Program-made: the position numbers and the translations under genes | Notes under the pieces: generated by a model | What the model saw: the letters and a program-made list of their open reading frames with translations, nothing else | Database searches by the model: none | Told to the model about the DNA's origin: nothing | Assembly (NCBI RefSeq): GCF_043951865.1 | Contig: NZ_JBINJF010000025.1 | Span: forward strand, 1-64,000 | Length of the DNA: 64,000 nucleotides | Reading direction: 5' to 3' | Origin: JAMQKA01 sp043951865 | Lineage (GTDB): Bacteria; Bacteroidota; Rhodothermia; Balneolales; Balneolaceae | Part shown: positions 37,423 through 45,653 of the stretch, piece after piece | Layout: every line of letters starts with the position of its first letter | How positions within the stretch are numbered: position 1 is the stretch's first letter

Positions 37423-39135
37423 TCAATCTCCACTGTAATAGAACGATGGGTTTACCGACTGCTTCAGCCGGTCCCGTTCAATTTTTTGCTGATACAGCCG
37501 CTCCACATCTTTGAGCGTATCCGCATCTTTCGGGCTCATATCCCACCGGATCGCCTTGAAGCGCGGCAGCCGCAGCGTGTAATTAGCCTTGGTGCGTTTA
37601 TTTACCTGGATATCGTCAAACTCCAGCTCCACCACAATTTCAGGAATCAGGCCGAGCGTGGGACCGTACTTTTCCACCGTCAAATCTTTGATCCGTTCGT
37701 TCAGCCGCTTCATCTCCTCATCCGTATACCCGCCGTACGCCTTGCCGATCGGGATGAACTCCTCCTCGTATCGCTCATCCTCCTTCACGCTGATGCCCAG
37801 CGTAAAATCGGAGTAGTATCCGCCGCGCTTGCCGCTTCCGGCGTGGGCGTACATCAGCACCGTATCGAGCGTGCCGCCCGGTTTTTTAACCTTGAGCCAC
37901 GATTTGCGCCGCTGCCCGTACTCGTAGGTGCTGTCTTTCTTTTTGAGCATGAGTCCTTCGTTGCCGTGGGCCAGCGCCCGTTCAAACAGCTCATCCACAT
38001 GTTCGTGGTTATCTACTTCAAACTGGTTGGTGATCGGCAGGTTTTGGGATTCGGCCAGTTCCCGGAGGCAGGCCCGCCGTTCCATCAGCGAGAAGTCAAA
38101 AATTGGCCGGTCCTCCAGGTATAGCAGGTCATAGGCGATGAATAGTACCGGATACTTCTCCATTATTTTTTTACCCGGTTTTTTTCGTCCCATCCGCTTT
38201 TGCAGGAGCTGGAAGGGCAGTATTTCATCATTTTTGAACACACATATTTCACCGTCCAGTACGATATCCGGCAGACCGCGCCTGGCAAAAAACTGGACGA
38301 TTTCCGGGAAGGAGTGCGTGACATCGTTGAGGTCGCGGGAGTAGAGTTCCACTTTTTGTCCGCTTATATGGGCCTGTGCGCGCATGCCGTCGAATTTTTC
38401 TTCGGCGATGTAGCCTTCCAGGCTCTCCACGGCGCGGCTTTCGATCGGGGAGGCCAGCATGAACGAGAGCGGGTGAAACAGCTTGAAGTTGGCCTCATCC
38501 AGGCTGTTATTTTTGCTGAGCGTCGCCGTGCGACCGATGCTGCCGGTGATCATGTGGGCGTACCGGACTGCTTCCAACGTTTTGTCAAACGCTTCGGCGA
38601 TGGCAGAGGTCACGCTGCGAGATTCAAACCCGATCCGCAGCGAACCCTGGCTCATGATCCGGATGTAGTACTTGATCTCCACCGGCGTCATCTGTTTCCA
38701 CATTCCGCGCAGAATATCCTGTTTGTCCTGGCGGGAAGAAACCCGGTACAACTCCTCGTAGCTTTCCTGGATCTGCAGCAATGTCAGCTGTTGGGGGTCC
38801 CGCTTCTCCCGCGCCAGATCGATGTTCTGCATCAGTTTTTCGATCGCCTCCGATGAGCTGCCCAGCGCCGTGCGGCAGGGCTTGAATACTTTTTCGTAGT
38901 CTATATCGCAAAACTCAGCCGCACAGGTGGAATAGGTGCGGCTGCCCACCGAAGCCCGCCTGCCGGAGATTGACGAAAAGGCTCCTTCTCCCAGGAATTG
39001 GGCTGCCAGGTTCAGATCCTCATCCTGTTCAATAGATCGGAAATAATCCGCACAGATCGCAATCTTGGAGTTGGTACTGCGTGTCTCCGCAATACGCTGT
39101 GCGGTTTCTGCCAGTTGTTGGAAAGAGTTACTCAT
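37423..39135 (-). CDS. ATP-dependent DNA ligase (ligase-associated repair cluster)
   Basis: A 570-residue ligase. The N-terminal DNA-binding domain spans about 1-215. The adenylation domain has the nucleophile motif EKFDG with Lys247, and GEICVF, GLMLKKKDS and WLKVKK follow as later motifs. A C-terminal OB domain ends near YTLRLPRFKAIRWD. It seals nicks using ATP, in addition to the NAD-dependent LigA expected elsewhere in the genome. This is the LIG member of the LHR-LIG-EXO-PE set. The exonuclease gene lies upstream on the same strand, separated by an R2 repeat copy. The helicase and phosphoesterase are at 1.6-4.8 kb. Confidence 0.93.
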   Translation of the reverse strand: MSNSFQQLAETAQRIAETRSTNSKIAICADYFRSIEQDEDLNLAAQFLGEGAFSSISGRRASVGSRTYSTCAAEFCDIDYEKVFKPCRTALGSSSEAIEKLMQNIDLAREKRDPQQLTLLQIQESYEELYRVSSRQDKQDILRGMWKQMTPVEIKYYIRIMSQGSLRIGFESRSVTSAIAEAFDKTLEAVRYAHMITGSIGRTATLSKNNSLDEANFKLFHPLSFMLASPIESRAVESLEGYIAEEKFDGMRAQAHISGQKVELYSRDLNDVTHSFPEIVQFFARRGLPDIVLDGEICVFKNDEILPFQLLQKRMGRKKPGKKIMEKYPVLFIAYDLLYLEDRPIFDFSLMERRACLRELAESQNLPITNQFEVDNHEHVDELFERALAHGNEGLMLKKKDSTYEYGQRRKSWLKVKKPGGTLDTVLMYAHAGSGKRGGYYSDFTLGISVKEDERYEEEFIPIGKAYGGYTDEEMKRLNERIKDLTVEKYGPTLGLIPEIVVELEFDDIQVNKRTKANYTLRLPRFKAIRWDMSPKDADTLKDVERLYQQKIERDRLKQSVNPSFYYSGD

Positions 39136-39303
39136 TTTTAAAGTCTGGATTATACAGCTTGAAATACAAGTGGTCGAGAATTCAAATCAACGCTCTGTCA
39201 TCCTTCGATTCCGCTTAGCTCCAATCAGATGACGTACCTTTGTTCTTAAACGCTTTACTTCGGGTTTTAACTTAACTTGAGTTATATAGCTTCCAGCTTT
39301 AAC

Positions 39304-39519
39304 ATTGTTTCTTAATTTCTTGGGGCAGGCCTTTAATCTCCCCTTGAGGGGAGCCCCGCCGAAGGCGGGAGGGGTGTTATTCTATGTTGGACCTGCACCT
39401 CCCGACCTAATCGCGAACCCCACGCGATTAGCCCACCCTCCTCAAGGAGGGACTGTTTTCTTGCCATTTCAAGGCAAACAGGCATTCTGGTTGAGATCAC
39501 TATGTAGAACTCAGGTTAA
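39304..39519 (+). repeat. Structured dispersed repeat R2, copy B
   Basis: The second copy of the element at 26991-27208. Stems: CTCCCC/GGGGAG with loop TTGA (TTCA in copy A), CCGCC/GGCGG with loop GAA (AAA in copy A), CTAATCGCG/CGCGATTAG and CCTCC/GGAGG. In the third stem the C-G pair of copy A is replaced by T-A on both sides. It lies between the exonuclease and ligase genes, which run on the minus strand, so it interrupts what would otherwise be a tight repair operon. Confidence 0.8.
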
Positions 39520-39520
39520 C

Positions 39521-40504
39521 TTAATCATCCGTTTCAGCTTCCAGGTCGAGAAATCGGGAGTCTATATCGTATTTATCAAGGTAGTGCCGCACCACGCTGG
39601 CGTTGGGGGTGTGGGTGATTAAAACCTGTTTGGGATCCAGGGTCTTGCAGAGGTTGATCAGCTCAAAGAAGTCAAGGTGATCGGAGAGCGGAATCAGCTC
39701 ATCGACCGTGAGCTGGGTACGCGTGGCCTCCCGCGCAGCCCATCCCGAGCAATAGGCAATTCTCTTTTTACTTACATTTGAGGCAAAGCCGTTATTCAGT
39801 GCTGAGGTGGTGGTAATCAGGATGTTACCTTCACAGGTCTCACGATCGTAGCTTTCATACCGTCCCAGGTCGATCCCCGCCTCCTCATACACCGAACAGA
39901 GTTTGTATCCCGCACCGTGAATCTGCACGGTATGATCCAGCGGCGCCAGCATATGCATGACCTCCTGCGCCTTGCCGAGGTTGTACGCCAGGAATACCGG
40001 TGTGTAGCCCTCATCCAGGGTTGTGCGTGCAAAATTTCGAACCTGCCCGGTCAGTTCCTCCACCGAACTCCACCGATACACCGGGAGGCTGAAAGTAGCT
40101 TCCGTGATGAAATAATCCACGTTCTCAGGCAGCTCAAATCCCTCAGTGGCGGGAGAGGGCGGCGTGCGGTAATCCCCCGTATAAAGTACATTGCCCAGAT
40201 CACTTTCCACATACGTCATGGCCGAACCCAGGATATGTCCTGCAGGATAAAATGTGATGCATGCGTCCTCGGTTTCTACCGGTTCCCCAAAATCCAGCGT
40301 GGTTGCCTCACCGGAGTAGCCGCGTTTCTTCATCAGCTTGTAGGTGTTCGGGGTGCAGTACACCGACTCCTTCCGGTTTCGCGGCATGTGGTCGGAATGG
40401 GCATGCGATATAAAGATGTGATCCACCTCCGGCGTGCTGAAATCAAACCCGATGTTCAGCTCCGGCAACAAAATTCCGTGATATCCGGCTTTCGTTATTT
40501 GCAT
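39521..40504 (-). CDS. Ligase-associated DNA damage response exonuclease (metallo-beta-lactamase fold)
   Basis: A 327-residue MBL-fold nuclease of the Artemis/CPSF-like group. The metal motif FISHAHSDH has H34, H36, D38 and H39. AGHILGSAM supplies the next metal His, and DYRTPPSP and beta-CASP-like features follow, ending in a LITHTPNASVVRHYL segment. It matches the EXO protein of the bacterial LHR-LIG-EXO-PE set and should trim DNA ends in the cytoplasm. The gene reads toward the ligase gene with a 385-bp gap that contains R2. Confidence 0.93.
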   Translation of the reverse strand: MQITKAGYHGILLPELNIGFDFSTPEVDHIFISHAHSDHMPRNRKESVYCTPNTYKLMKKRGYSGEATTLDFGEPVETEDACITFYPAGHILGSAMTYVESDLGNVLYTGDYRTPPSPATEGFELPENVDYFITEATFSLPVYRWSSVEELTGQVRNFARTTLDEGYTPVFLAYNLGKAQEVMHMLAPLDHTVQIHGAGYKLCSVYEEAGIDLGRYESYDRETCEGNILITTTSALNNGFASNVSKKRIAYCSGWAAREATRTQLTVDELIPLSDHLDFFELINLCKTLDPKQVLITHTPNASVVRHYLDKYDIDSRFLDLEAETDD

Positions 40505-40537
40505 AGATTCTTTTGGAAGTCCCCCATTTATTCAACA

Positions 40538-40620
40538 GTCTCTTAGACGTTAGACGTAAAGCGTTGTCAAGTGTCGAGAGACAAGTACGGCTGCAATTAC
40601 TCATTACCTGTTACTCGTTA
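40538..40620. repeat. Degenerate short-word repeat spacer
   Basis: This spacer is built from loosely repeated 8-11-base words: TTAGACGTTAGACGT at the left and ATTACTCATTACCTGTTACTCGTTACT at the right. Similar spacers with different words occur at 36784-36826, 37388-37425, 42068-42242, 49143-49262 and 54161-54223. No gene is present. Confidence 0.45.
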
Positions 40621-41058
40621 CTACGTGTCAAGTGCTAAAATCTTCATGTAGCTGAGAAGTAGAATAACAACGGCTGCTGACACCATACCGACACCCAGCC
40701 AGCGAACAGCTGTCGATACCGTGGATGGGTTTTCCCTAATGACCATGCGGAGTTGCGGCCAGCGCACCAGTTGTGCTCCCGCCAGGTACACCATCAACAA
40801 ACTCCAAACCGAGAACAGAAGTTCGGTAAGCGAAAACGGGACAAACGAAAGTACCAGGCAGGGCAGGGTAAACAGCAGCCAGTATTTCAGTATGGATCGG
40901 AGGAGAGGCGGCGTATCTTTTTTCTCTGCTCGTTGAACCAGGTGATGTTTAAATTTGGAAGGTGTAACGGCCAGCCACCCGCCGCAGACCAGCATCAACA
41001 TTCCAAACACGCTGTAATAAAGTGTGAACCATTTTATGGAGAAATCTTCCGGGATCAT
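40621..41058 (-). CDS. Small integral membrane protein, function unknown
   Basis: A 145-residue protein with four hydrophobic segments (about 10-30, 56-75, 78-98 and 117-138). A basic loop, KFKHHLVQRAEKKD, lies between the first two. I do not recognise the family. Its ATG overlaps the stop of the upstream TerC gene by ATGA, so the two are translationally coupled and probably work at the same membrane. No catalytic motif is visible. Confidence 0.65.
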   Translation of the reverse strand: MIPEDFSIKWFTLYYSVFGMLMLVCGGWLAVTPSKFKHHLVQRAEKKDTPPLLRSILKYWLLFTLPCLVLSFVPFSLTELLFSVWSLLMVYLAGAQLVRWPQLRMVIRENPSTVSTAVRWLGVGMVSAAVVILLLSYMKILALDT

Positions 41059-42008
41059 TCTTCGGCGGGTATTTCTTCAACGGGAAGGGAATTCTCATCT
41101 TCTTTGGGAAACAGCAGGGAAGCGATGACGGAAGCGATCAGCGTAAGTGCGACGAAACCCAAGGCCCAGGGAGTAGGGATGTGGTAGAAGTCGGCAATCA
41201 GCATTTTGATCCCCACAAAAACAAGGATCATGGAGAGGCCGTAGTGCAGGTAGTGAAATAGTTTCATGACGCCGGCCAGGGCAAAATAAAGAGCCCTCAG
41301 CCCGAGGATGGCAAAAGCGTTGGAGCTGTAGATAATAAACTCGTCGGTGGTAATGGCCAGGATCGCGGGGATGGAGTCGAGGGCAAAAACCACATCAGTC
41401 GTTTCAATAACGATAAGGACCACAAACATCGGCGTGGCGATGCGCCGTCCCATCTTTTTAATGAAAAAGTTGGAACCGTGGTAGCTTTTGGTGATCGGAA
41501 TAAATCGCCGCACCAGCTTCAGTACCGGGTTTTTCTCGGGGTGAACTTCCTTGTCCTTTTCCAGCGCCAGCTTGATACCGGTAAAGACGAGAAATCCCCC
41601 GAATACGTAGATAATCCAGTGGAACCGTTCCAGCAGCGCCACACCGGTAAAGATAAACAGGAGCCGCATGACCAGTGCACCGAAAATACCCCAGAAAAGC
41701 ACTTTATGCTGGTACTTGGCGGGTACCTTGAAGTAGGTGAATACCAGCAGGAATACAAAAATATTGTCGACACTCAGCGATTTTTCGATCAGGTAGCCGG
41801 TGTAATAGTCCAGCGCGGTGCTACCACCCATATAGTAATATACACCAATGCCAAACAACAGGGCCTGGACAATCCAAACTCCGGTCCATATCAGCGCTTC
41901 CTTGATGCTTTCCTCGTGCTCTTTGCCGTGGAATACCACGAGGTCTACAATCAACATCGCTACAATAAATGCGTTGAATACGATCCAGAGGGTTAAGCTG
42001 TGTTCCAC
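41055..42008 (-). CDS. TerC family membrane protein (Alx-like)
   Basis: A 317-residue protein with about nine membrane segments. The TerC signature is ETTDVVFALDSIPA, with the earlier acidic motif EKSLSVDNIFVFLL. The order and loops match Alx-type TerC proteins, which are linked to metal ion (Mn2+) export and loading of exported enzymes. The start is GTG at 42008. The upstream leader does not show the yybP-ykoY riboswitch that controls some relatives; instead it holds a large imperfect inverted repeat. The gene is coupled to a small membrane protein downstream. Confidence 0.92.
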   Translation of the reverse strand: MEHSLTLWIVFNAFIVAMLIVDLVVFHGKEHEESIKEALIWTGVWIVQALLFGIGVYYYMGGSTALDYYTGYLIEKSLSVDNIFVFLLVFTYFKVPAKYQHKVLFWGIFGALVMRLLFIFTGVALLERFHWIIYVFGGFLVFTGIKLALEKDKEVHPEKNPVLKLVRRFIPITKSYHGSNFFIKKMGRRIATPMFVVLIVIETTDVVFALDSIPAILAITTDEFIIYSSNAFAILGLRALYFALAGVMKLFHYLHYGLSMILVFVGIKMLIADFYHIPTPWALGFVALTLIASVIASLLFPKEDENSLPVEEIPAEE

Positions 42009-42067
42009 TTGTTAAATTTATTGAGCATTCTGTTGTCAAAAATAAACACCAAAGGTAGGGATAAAAG

Positions 42068-42242
42068 CGTGAAGTGAAAAGTCAGAAGTGAGATGGCAGA
42101 AGTGAGACGGCAGGAGTGAGATGTGAGACGTTCTTACGAGAAAGGTTAAAAAAGTTAATTATTCTTTTACAAATATCTGAGAGTAGAAAACAACGTCTCA
42201 CGTCTGCCATCTCACGTTTCACGTCTCACTTCTCACGTCTGC
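42068..42242. repeat. Large imperfect inverted repeat made of short words
   Basis: The left arm (about 42068-42130) consists of words such as AGTGAGAtGGCAGA and AGTGAGACGGCAGG. The right arm (about 42190-42242) consists of their complements, such as ACGTCTCACGTCTGCCATCTCACG. The loop is A+T rich. A hairpin of about 50-60 bp with mismatches is possible. It lies between the ends of the OxyR-like gene and the start of terC, so it could terminate or insulate transcription. Confidence 0.65.
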
Positions 42243-43181
42243 CTATTCAACAACAACGCCCTCTTCCGCTTTCCTGAGTTCTTCGGGAACGCAGGATCTT
42301 ATTTCATCAGCAAATGCCTCGATAATATTGTTTTTGAGGAATTCCCGGCTGTAGGCCAGGCGGACTTTGCGGCGGGGCACCGGGTCCTTAAAATAGCGCA
42401 GGTGGGCTGTGGCACACTGCTGGTTGATCTGGTTGATCGCCAGGTAGGGCAGCAGCGTCATGCCGAAATCCTGCTCCACCAGCTGCTTCAGGGTTTCCAG
42501 GTTGCCGCTTTCAAACTCGATATTGAGATCTTTCGATGCCTCGCGGCGATGTTTTTTGCACAGCTTCATCGTCTGGTCGCGGAAGCAGTGCCCCTCGTTC
42601 AGCAGCCACAGGTTGCTCGCTTCAAGATCGTCAATAGTCAGGTGTTCCTCCTTCGAAAGGGGGTGGTCTCCTGAAACGTAACCCACGAACGGCTCGTAGT
42701 AAAGATCCACTTCATGCACAAAACTCTGCTCGACAGGTGTAGCTATAATAGCCACATCCAGCTGATCCTGCTCCAGCAGCTCCAGCAGTTCGTTAGTGAC
42801 CATCTCTTCAAAAATGAGCTTCACTTTTGGGTATTTTTCCGTAAAGCTCCTCAGGAAAAGGGGCAGCAAATAGGGGGCGACCGTGGGAATAATGCCGATT
42901 CGAAATTCCCCTTTTAGTTCCTCGTCGTTGATTAAGGCCAGGTCTTCAATGCGCTTGGACTGCTTGAGCATCTCTTTGGCCTGCTCGATGATGCGCTCCC
43001 CGATCTCGGTCGGGACAACCGGCGACTTGGATCGATCAAAAATGGTGACCCCCAGCTCCTCTTCCAGCTTGTGAATCTGCATGCTCAGCGTGGGCTGGGT
43101 GACGTAGGTTTTCTCAGCAGCGGTGGCAAAGTGGCGGTACCGGTCTACGGCAACAATGTACGAGAGTTGAGTTAATGTCAT
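42243..43181 (-). CDS. oxyR: OxyR-like LysR family regulator
   Basis: A 312-residue LysR-type regulator. The N-terminal winged helix-turn-helix (1-60) has YIVAVDRYRHFATAAEK and TQPTLSMQIHKLEEELG. The effector domain (about 90-300) contains GHCFRDQTMKLC. Its two Cys are residues 199 and 208, the same spacing and numbering as the redox-sensing pair of E. coli OxyR. It should form a disulphide on peroxide and activate defence genes. No catalase or peroxiredoxin gene is adjacent in this window; the neighbours are terC and a divergent acylphosphatase. Confidence 0.9.
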   Translation of the reverse strand: MTLTQLSYIVAVDRYRHFATAAEKTYVTQPTLSMQIHKLEEELGVTIFDRSKSPVVPTEIGERIIEQAKEMLKQSKRIEDLALINDEELKGEFRIGIIPTVAPYLLPLFLRSFTEKYPKVKLIFEEMVTNELLELLEQDQLDVAIIATPVEQSFVHEVDLYYEPFVGYVSGDHPLSKEEHLTIDDLEASNLWLLNEGHCFRDQTMKLCKKHRREASKDLNIEFESGNLETLKQLVEQDFGMTLLPYLAINQINQQCATAHLRYFKDPVPRRKVRLAYSREFLKNNIIEAFADEIRSCVPEELRKAEEGVVVE

Positions 43182-43321
43182 GAAACGAAAATCATATTTC
43201 CGAGGTGTTTCTGCAAAGAAGTATACTAACTTTTGGGGATCTTTTGGAATCCATTTTGAATGGTATACATTTGAGTGGAATGGATGGAATGAAATCAGTA
43301 ATCAAAAAACCGAACATTCTG

Positions 43322-43594
43322 ATGAAGCGAGCACATATTTTTATCGAAGGCCGCGTGCAAGGGGTCGGATTTCGCCATTTTACCAAAACCAATGCCCGTC
43401 AGCTTGGAGTCAACGGCTGGGTGAAAAACCTGCCGGACGGGCGGGTGGAGGCGGTGTTTGAGGGAGAGGCCCCCCCGGTTAAAAAGATGGTTGAACGGGT
43501 AAAAGAGGGTCCGCGTGCCAGCAGTGTCTCCAATGTAGAGGTAGAATGGGAAACGCCCAGCCGGGAATTCAGCAACTTCCGGGTCACATATTGA
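43322..43594 (+). CDS. acyP: Acylphosphatase
   Basis: A 90-residue protein from ATG 43322; the open frame extends upstream, but only this start gives the family length. Active-site residues are present: Arg18 in GRVQGVGFRHF and Asn36 in NGWVKN. It hydrolyses carboxyl-phosphate bonds such as acetyl phosphate in the cytoplasm. It is divergent from the OxyR-like gene and 96 bp ahead of thpR, perhaps in the same unit. Confidence 0.92.
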   Translation: MKRAHIFIEGRVQGVGFRHFTKTNARQLGVNGWVKNLPDGRVEAVFEGEAPPVKKMVERVKEGPRASSVSNVEVEWETPSREFSNFRVTY

Positions 43595-43690
43595 CCGGCC
43601 CGAACCTCTCTAAAGGGATGGGGCATAACCGGCCTTGTTGGTTGGTGACCGTTAAAAAGTGATTAAAACTAAACTCCACACCCCGTAATT

Positions 43691-44242
43691 ATGCGTCTGT
43701 TTATTGCCATAGATTTACCGGATTGGGTCGCCGCGCGGCTTTCGGAATTGCAGGACCACGGCCTGGATATTCGGTGGACCACTCCAGAGACGATGCATCT
43801 GACCCTGCGGTTTGTCGGGGATATGGAGGATACAGCTGAACGGGAACAGTTGATAGAGAACCTTTACGAGATCCGGGTTCCGGCGTTTGAAATGTCGATT
43901 AACGAGCTCGGATATTTTCCGCCGCGTAAACATCCGAAAATTATTTGGGCGGGTATACAGGAAAACAGGACCCTTCTGAATCTACAGGAAATGGTGGAAC
44001 AGGCTTGTCGAACGGCAGGAGTTGAGCCGGAGGACCGAACATTTATTCCCCATGTCACGATTGGCAGGGTTGGCGGCGAGTCAAGGAAAGAGGTGCATTC
44101 CTTTTTTAACAGGAACAAAAAGATTCAAATCGAGGGCATACCTGTGGATAAATTTATACTGTATCAGAGCAAGCTGCGACCGGAGGGAGCGCAGCATATT
44201 CCCGTAGAATATTTTGCCCTGAGAAACAATGACGAGGCATGA
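43691..44242 (+). CDS. thpR: RNA 2',3'-cyclic phosphodiesterase ThpR (2H family)
   Basis: A 183-residue protein that has both H-x-T motifs of the 2H phosphoesterases, HLTLRFVGD (H36, T38) and HVTIGRVGG (H121, T123), in a short RLFIAIDLPDW-type start. It opens 2',3'-cyclic phosphates on RNA. Its stop overlaps the start of the next gene by ATGA, so it is coupled to the hydrolase. Confidence 0.93.
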   Translation: MRLFIAIDLPDWVAARLSELQDHGLDIRWTTPETMHLTLRFVGDMEDTAEREQLIENLYEIRVPAFEMSINELGYFPPRKHPKIIWAGIQENRTLLNLQEMVEQACRTAGVEPEDRTFIPHVTIGRVGGESRKEVHSFFNRNKKIQIEGIPVDKFILYQSKLRPEGAQHIPVEYFALRNNDEA

Positions 44243-45096
44243 AGATGTTAACCACACTTTTTTGGACATTGGCAGCCCTCGCAGCAGGATATCTGCTGAT
44301 TTTTCTGCTACTCTACCTTTTCCAGTCGTACCTGATTTTTCATCCTGTTTCCGACCTTCCCTATACGCCCGAATTTATGGGACTGAAATATGAAGATGTT
44401 ACCTTTGAGAGTGAAGACGGTGTGAGGCTCCACGGGTGGTACGTTCCGCATGAAAATTCGCGGGGAACGGTCCTTTTTCAACATGGAAATGCAGGCAACA
44501 TTTCCGGTCGGCTGGAAACCATAGAGCTGCTTAATCGAATCGGGCTGAATGTGTTTATTTATGACTACCGGGGATATGGACAAAGCGAGGGAGCGCCCTC
44601 GGAAACAGGAGCCTATAAAGATGCGATGGCCGCCTGGCGGTACCTTACGGAAGAACGGGACATACCGGCAGATGAAATTATCCTGATGGGGCGCTCACTG
44701 GGCGGAGCTATCACGGGCTGGCTGGCCAACCGGGTTACGCCGGTCGCCGTTATCCTGGAATCCACATTTATCTCGGCTCCCGACCTGGCCGCCGATTTGT
44801 ACCCGATATTTCCCACCCGCATGATGGTGAAATATGACTTCCCCAATAAACGGTATATCAGGAATATTCAGGTACCAATACTGGTTGCCCACAGCACGGA
44901 AGATGACCTCATTCCCTACTCTCACGGCCGCCGCCTGTTTGAGCTTGCCAACGAGCCCAAAACGTTTTTTACAATGCAGGGCGACCACGGAAACGGGTTC
45001 CTGGAGACCGGGAGCGCCTACATACGGGCGATTGATAATTTTATAAGCGGAGTACTGGAAACGAAGCGAATCAAAAACAAGCAAAAAGAGCAGTAG
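44239..45096 (+). CDS. Membrane-anchored alpha/beta hydrolase
   Basis: A 285-residue protein with one N-terminal hydrophobic helix (about 8-30) and then an alpha/beta hydrolase fold of the ABHD13/BEM46 type. The oxyanion region is QHGNAGN. The nucleophile Ser153 sits in GRSLGG. The acid is in HSTEDDLIP, and the His is in QGDHGNGF. It is probably a lipase, esterase or peptidase facing one side of the inner membrane; the substrate cannot be read from the sequence. It is coupled to thpR upstream and 5 bp from the YjbQ gene downstream. Confidence 0.88.
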   Translation: MKMLTTLFWTLAALAAGYLLIFLLLYLFQSYLIFHPVSDLPYTPEFMGLKYEDVTFESEDGVRLHGWYVPHENSRGTVLFQHGNAGNISGRLETIELLNRIGLNVFIYDYRGYGQSEGAPSETGAYKDAMAAWRYLTEERDIPADEIILMGRSLGGAITGWLANRVTPVAVILESTFISAPDLAADLYPIFPTRMMVKYDFPNKRYIRNIQVPILVAHSTEDDLIPYSHGRRLFELANEPKTFFTMQGDHGNGFLETGSAYIRAIDNFISGVLETKRIKNKQKEQ

Positions 45097-45101
45097 AAAT
45101 A

Positions 45102-45524
45102 ATGGATATTTACAGCGAGGAAATCACCATCAATTCGGAAGGATTTTCGGAAATTACAAATATAACGGAGAAGGTGGCCTCGGTATCTGACCATTCAAAA
45201 TTTGGGGAGGGGCTCGTCCACATATTCCCGATCGGCTCCACGGCCTCCATCTCCACTATCGAGTTTGAGCCGGCCCTGGTACAGGATATGAAGGACAAAC
45301 TGGAGGAGTTTGCGTCCCGCGACCAGACGACCCGCCACGGAGAGACCTGGGGCGATGACAACGGTTTTTCGCACATGCGCGCCACCATGATGGGACCGGG
45401 CATCACCGTGCCGCTGCACAACGGCGGGCTGGTACTGGGCACCTGGCAGCAGATCGTCATTTTTAACCATGACAACCACAGGCGCGACCGCCGCATTTTT
45501 GTGCAGGTCATCGGGAAGGAGTGA
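45102..45524 (+). CDS. YjbQ family protein (UPF0047)
   Basis: A 140-residue protein with the family core. It has an acidic EFEPALVQDM, then HGETWGDDNGFSHMRATMMG, and LVLGTWQQIVIFNHDNHRRDRRIFVQV at the end; the conserved His and Asp residues are probable metal or ligand contacts. The family has been linked to thiamine phosphate synthase side activity, but its true role is unsettled. It ends the acyP-thpR-hydrolase run. The 129-bp gap before dnaE suggests a separate promoter there. Confidence 0.9.
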   Translation: MDIYSEEITINSEGFSEITNITEKVASVSDHSKFGEGLVHIFPIGSTASISTIEFEPALVQDMKDKLEEFASRDQTTRHGETWGDDNGFSHMRATMMGPGITVPLHNGGLVLGTWQQIVIFNHDNHRRDRRIFVQVIGKE

Positions 45525-45653
45525 ATTTAGAATGTGATCTTAATTCGATCAATGGGCATCCAAATTTTAAAAATTGAATCCTTTAATCTTTCCTCATCCT
45601 CTGGTAAATTGGCTGGGGTAACAACGTAACGCATCCTCCAAAAACAGACGATT

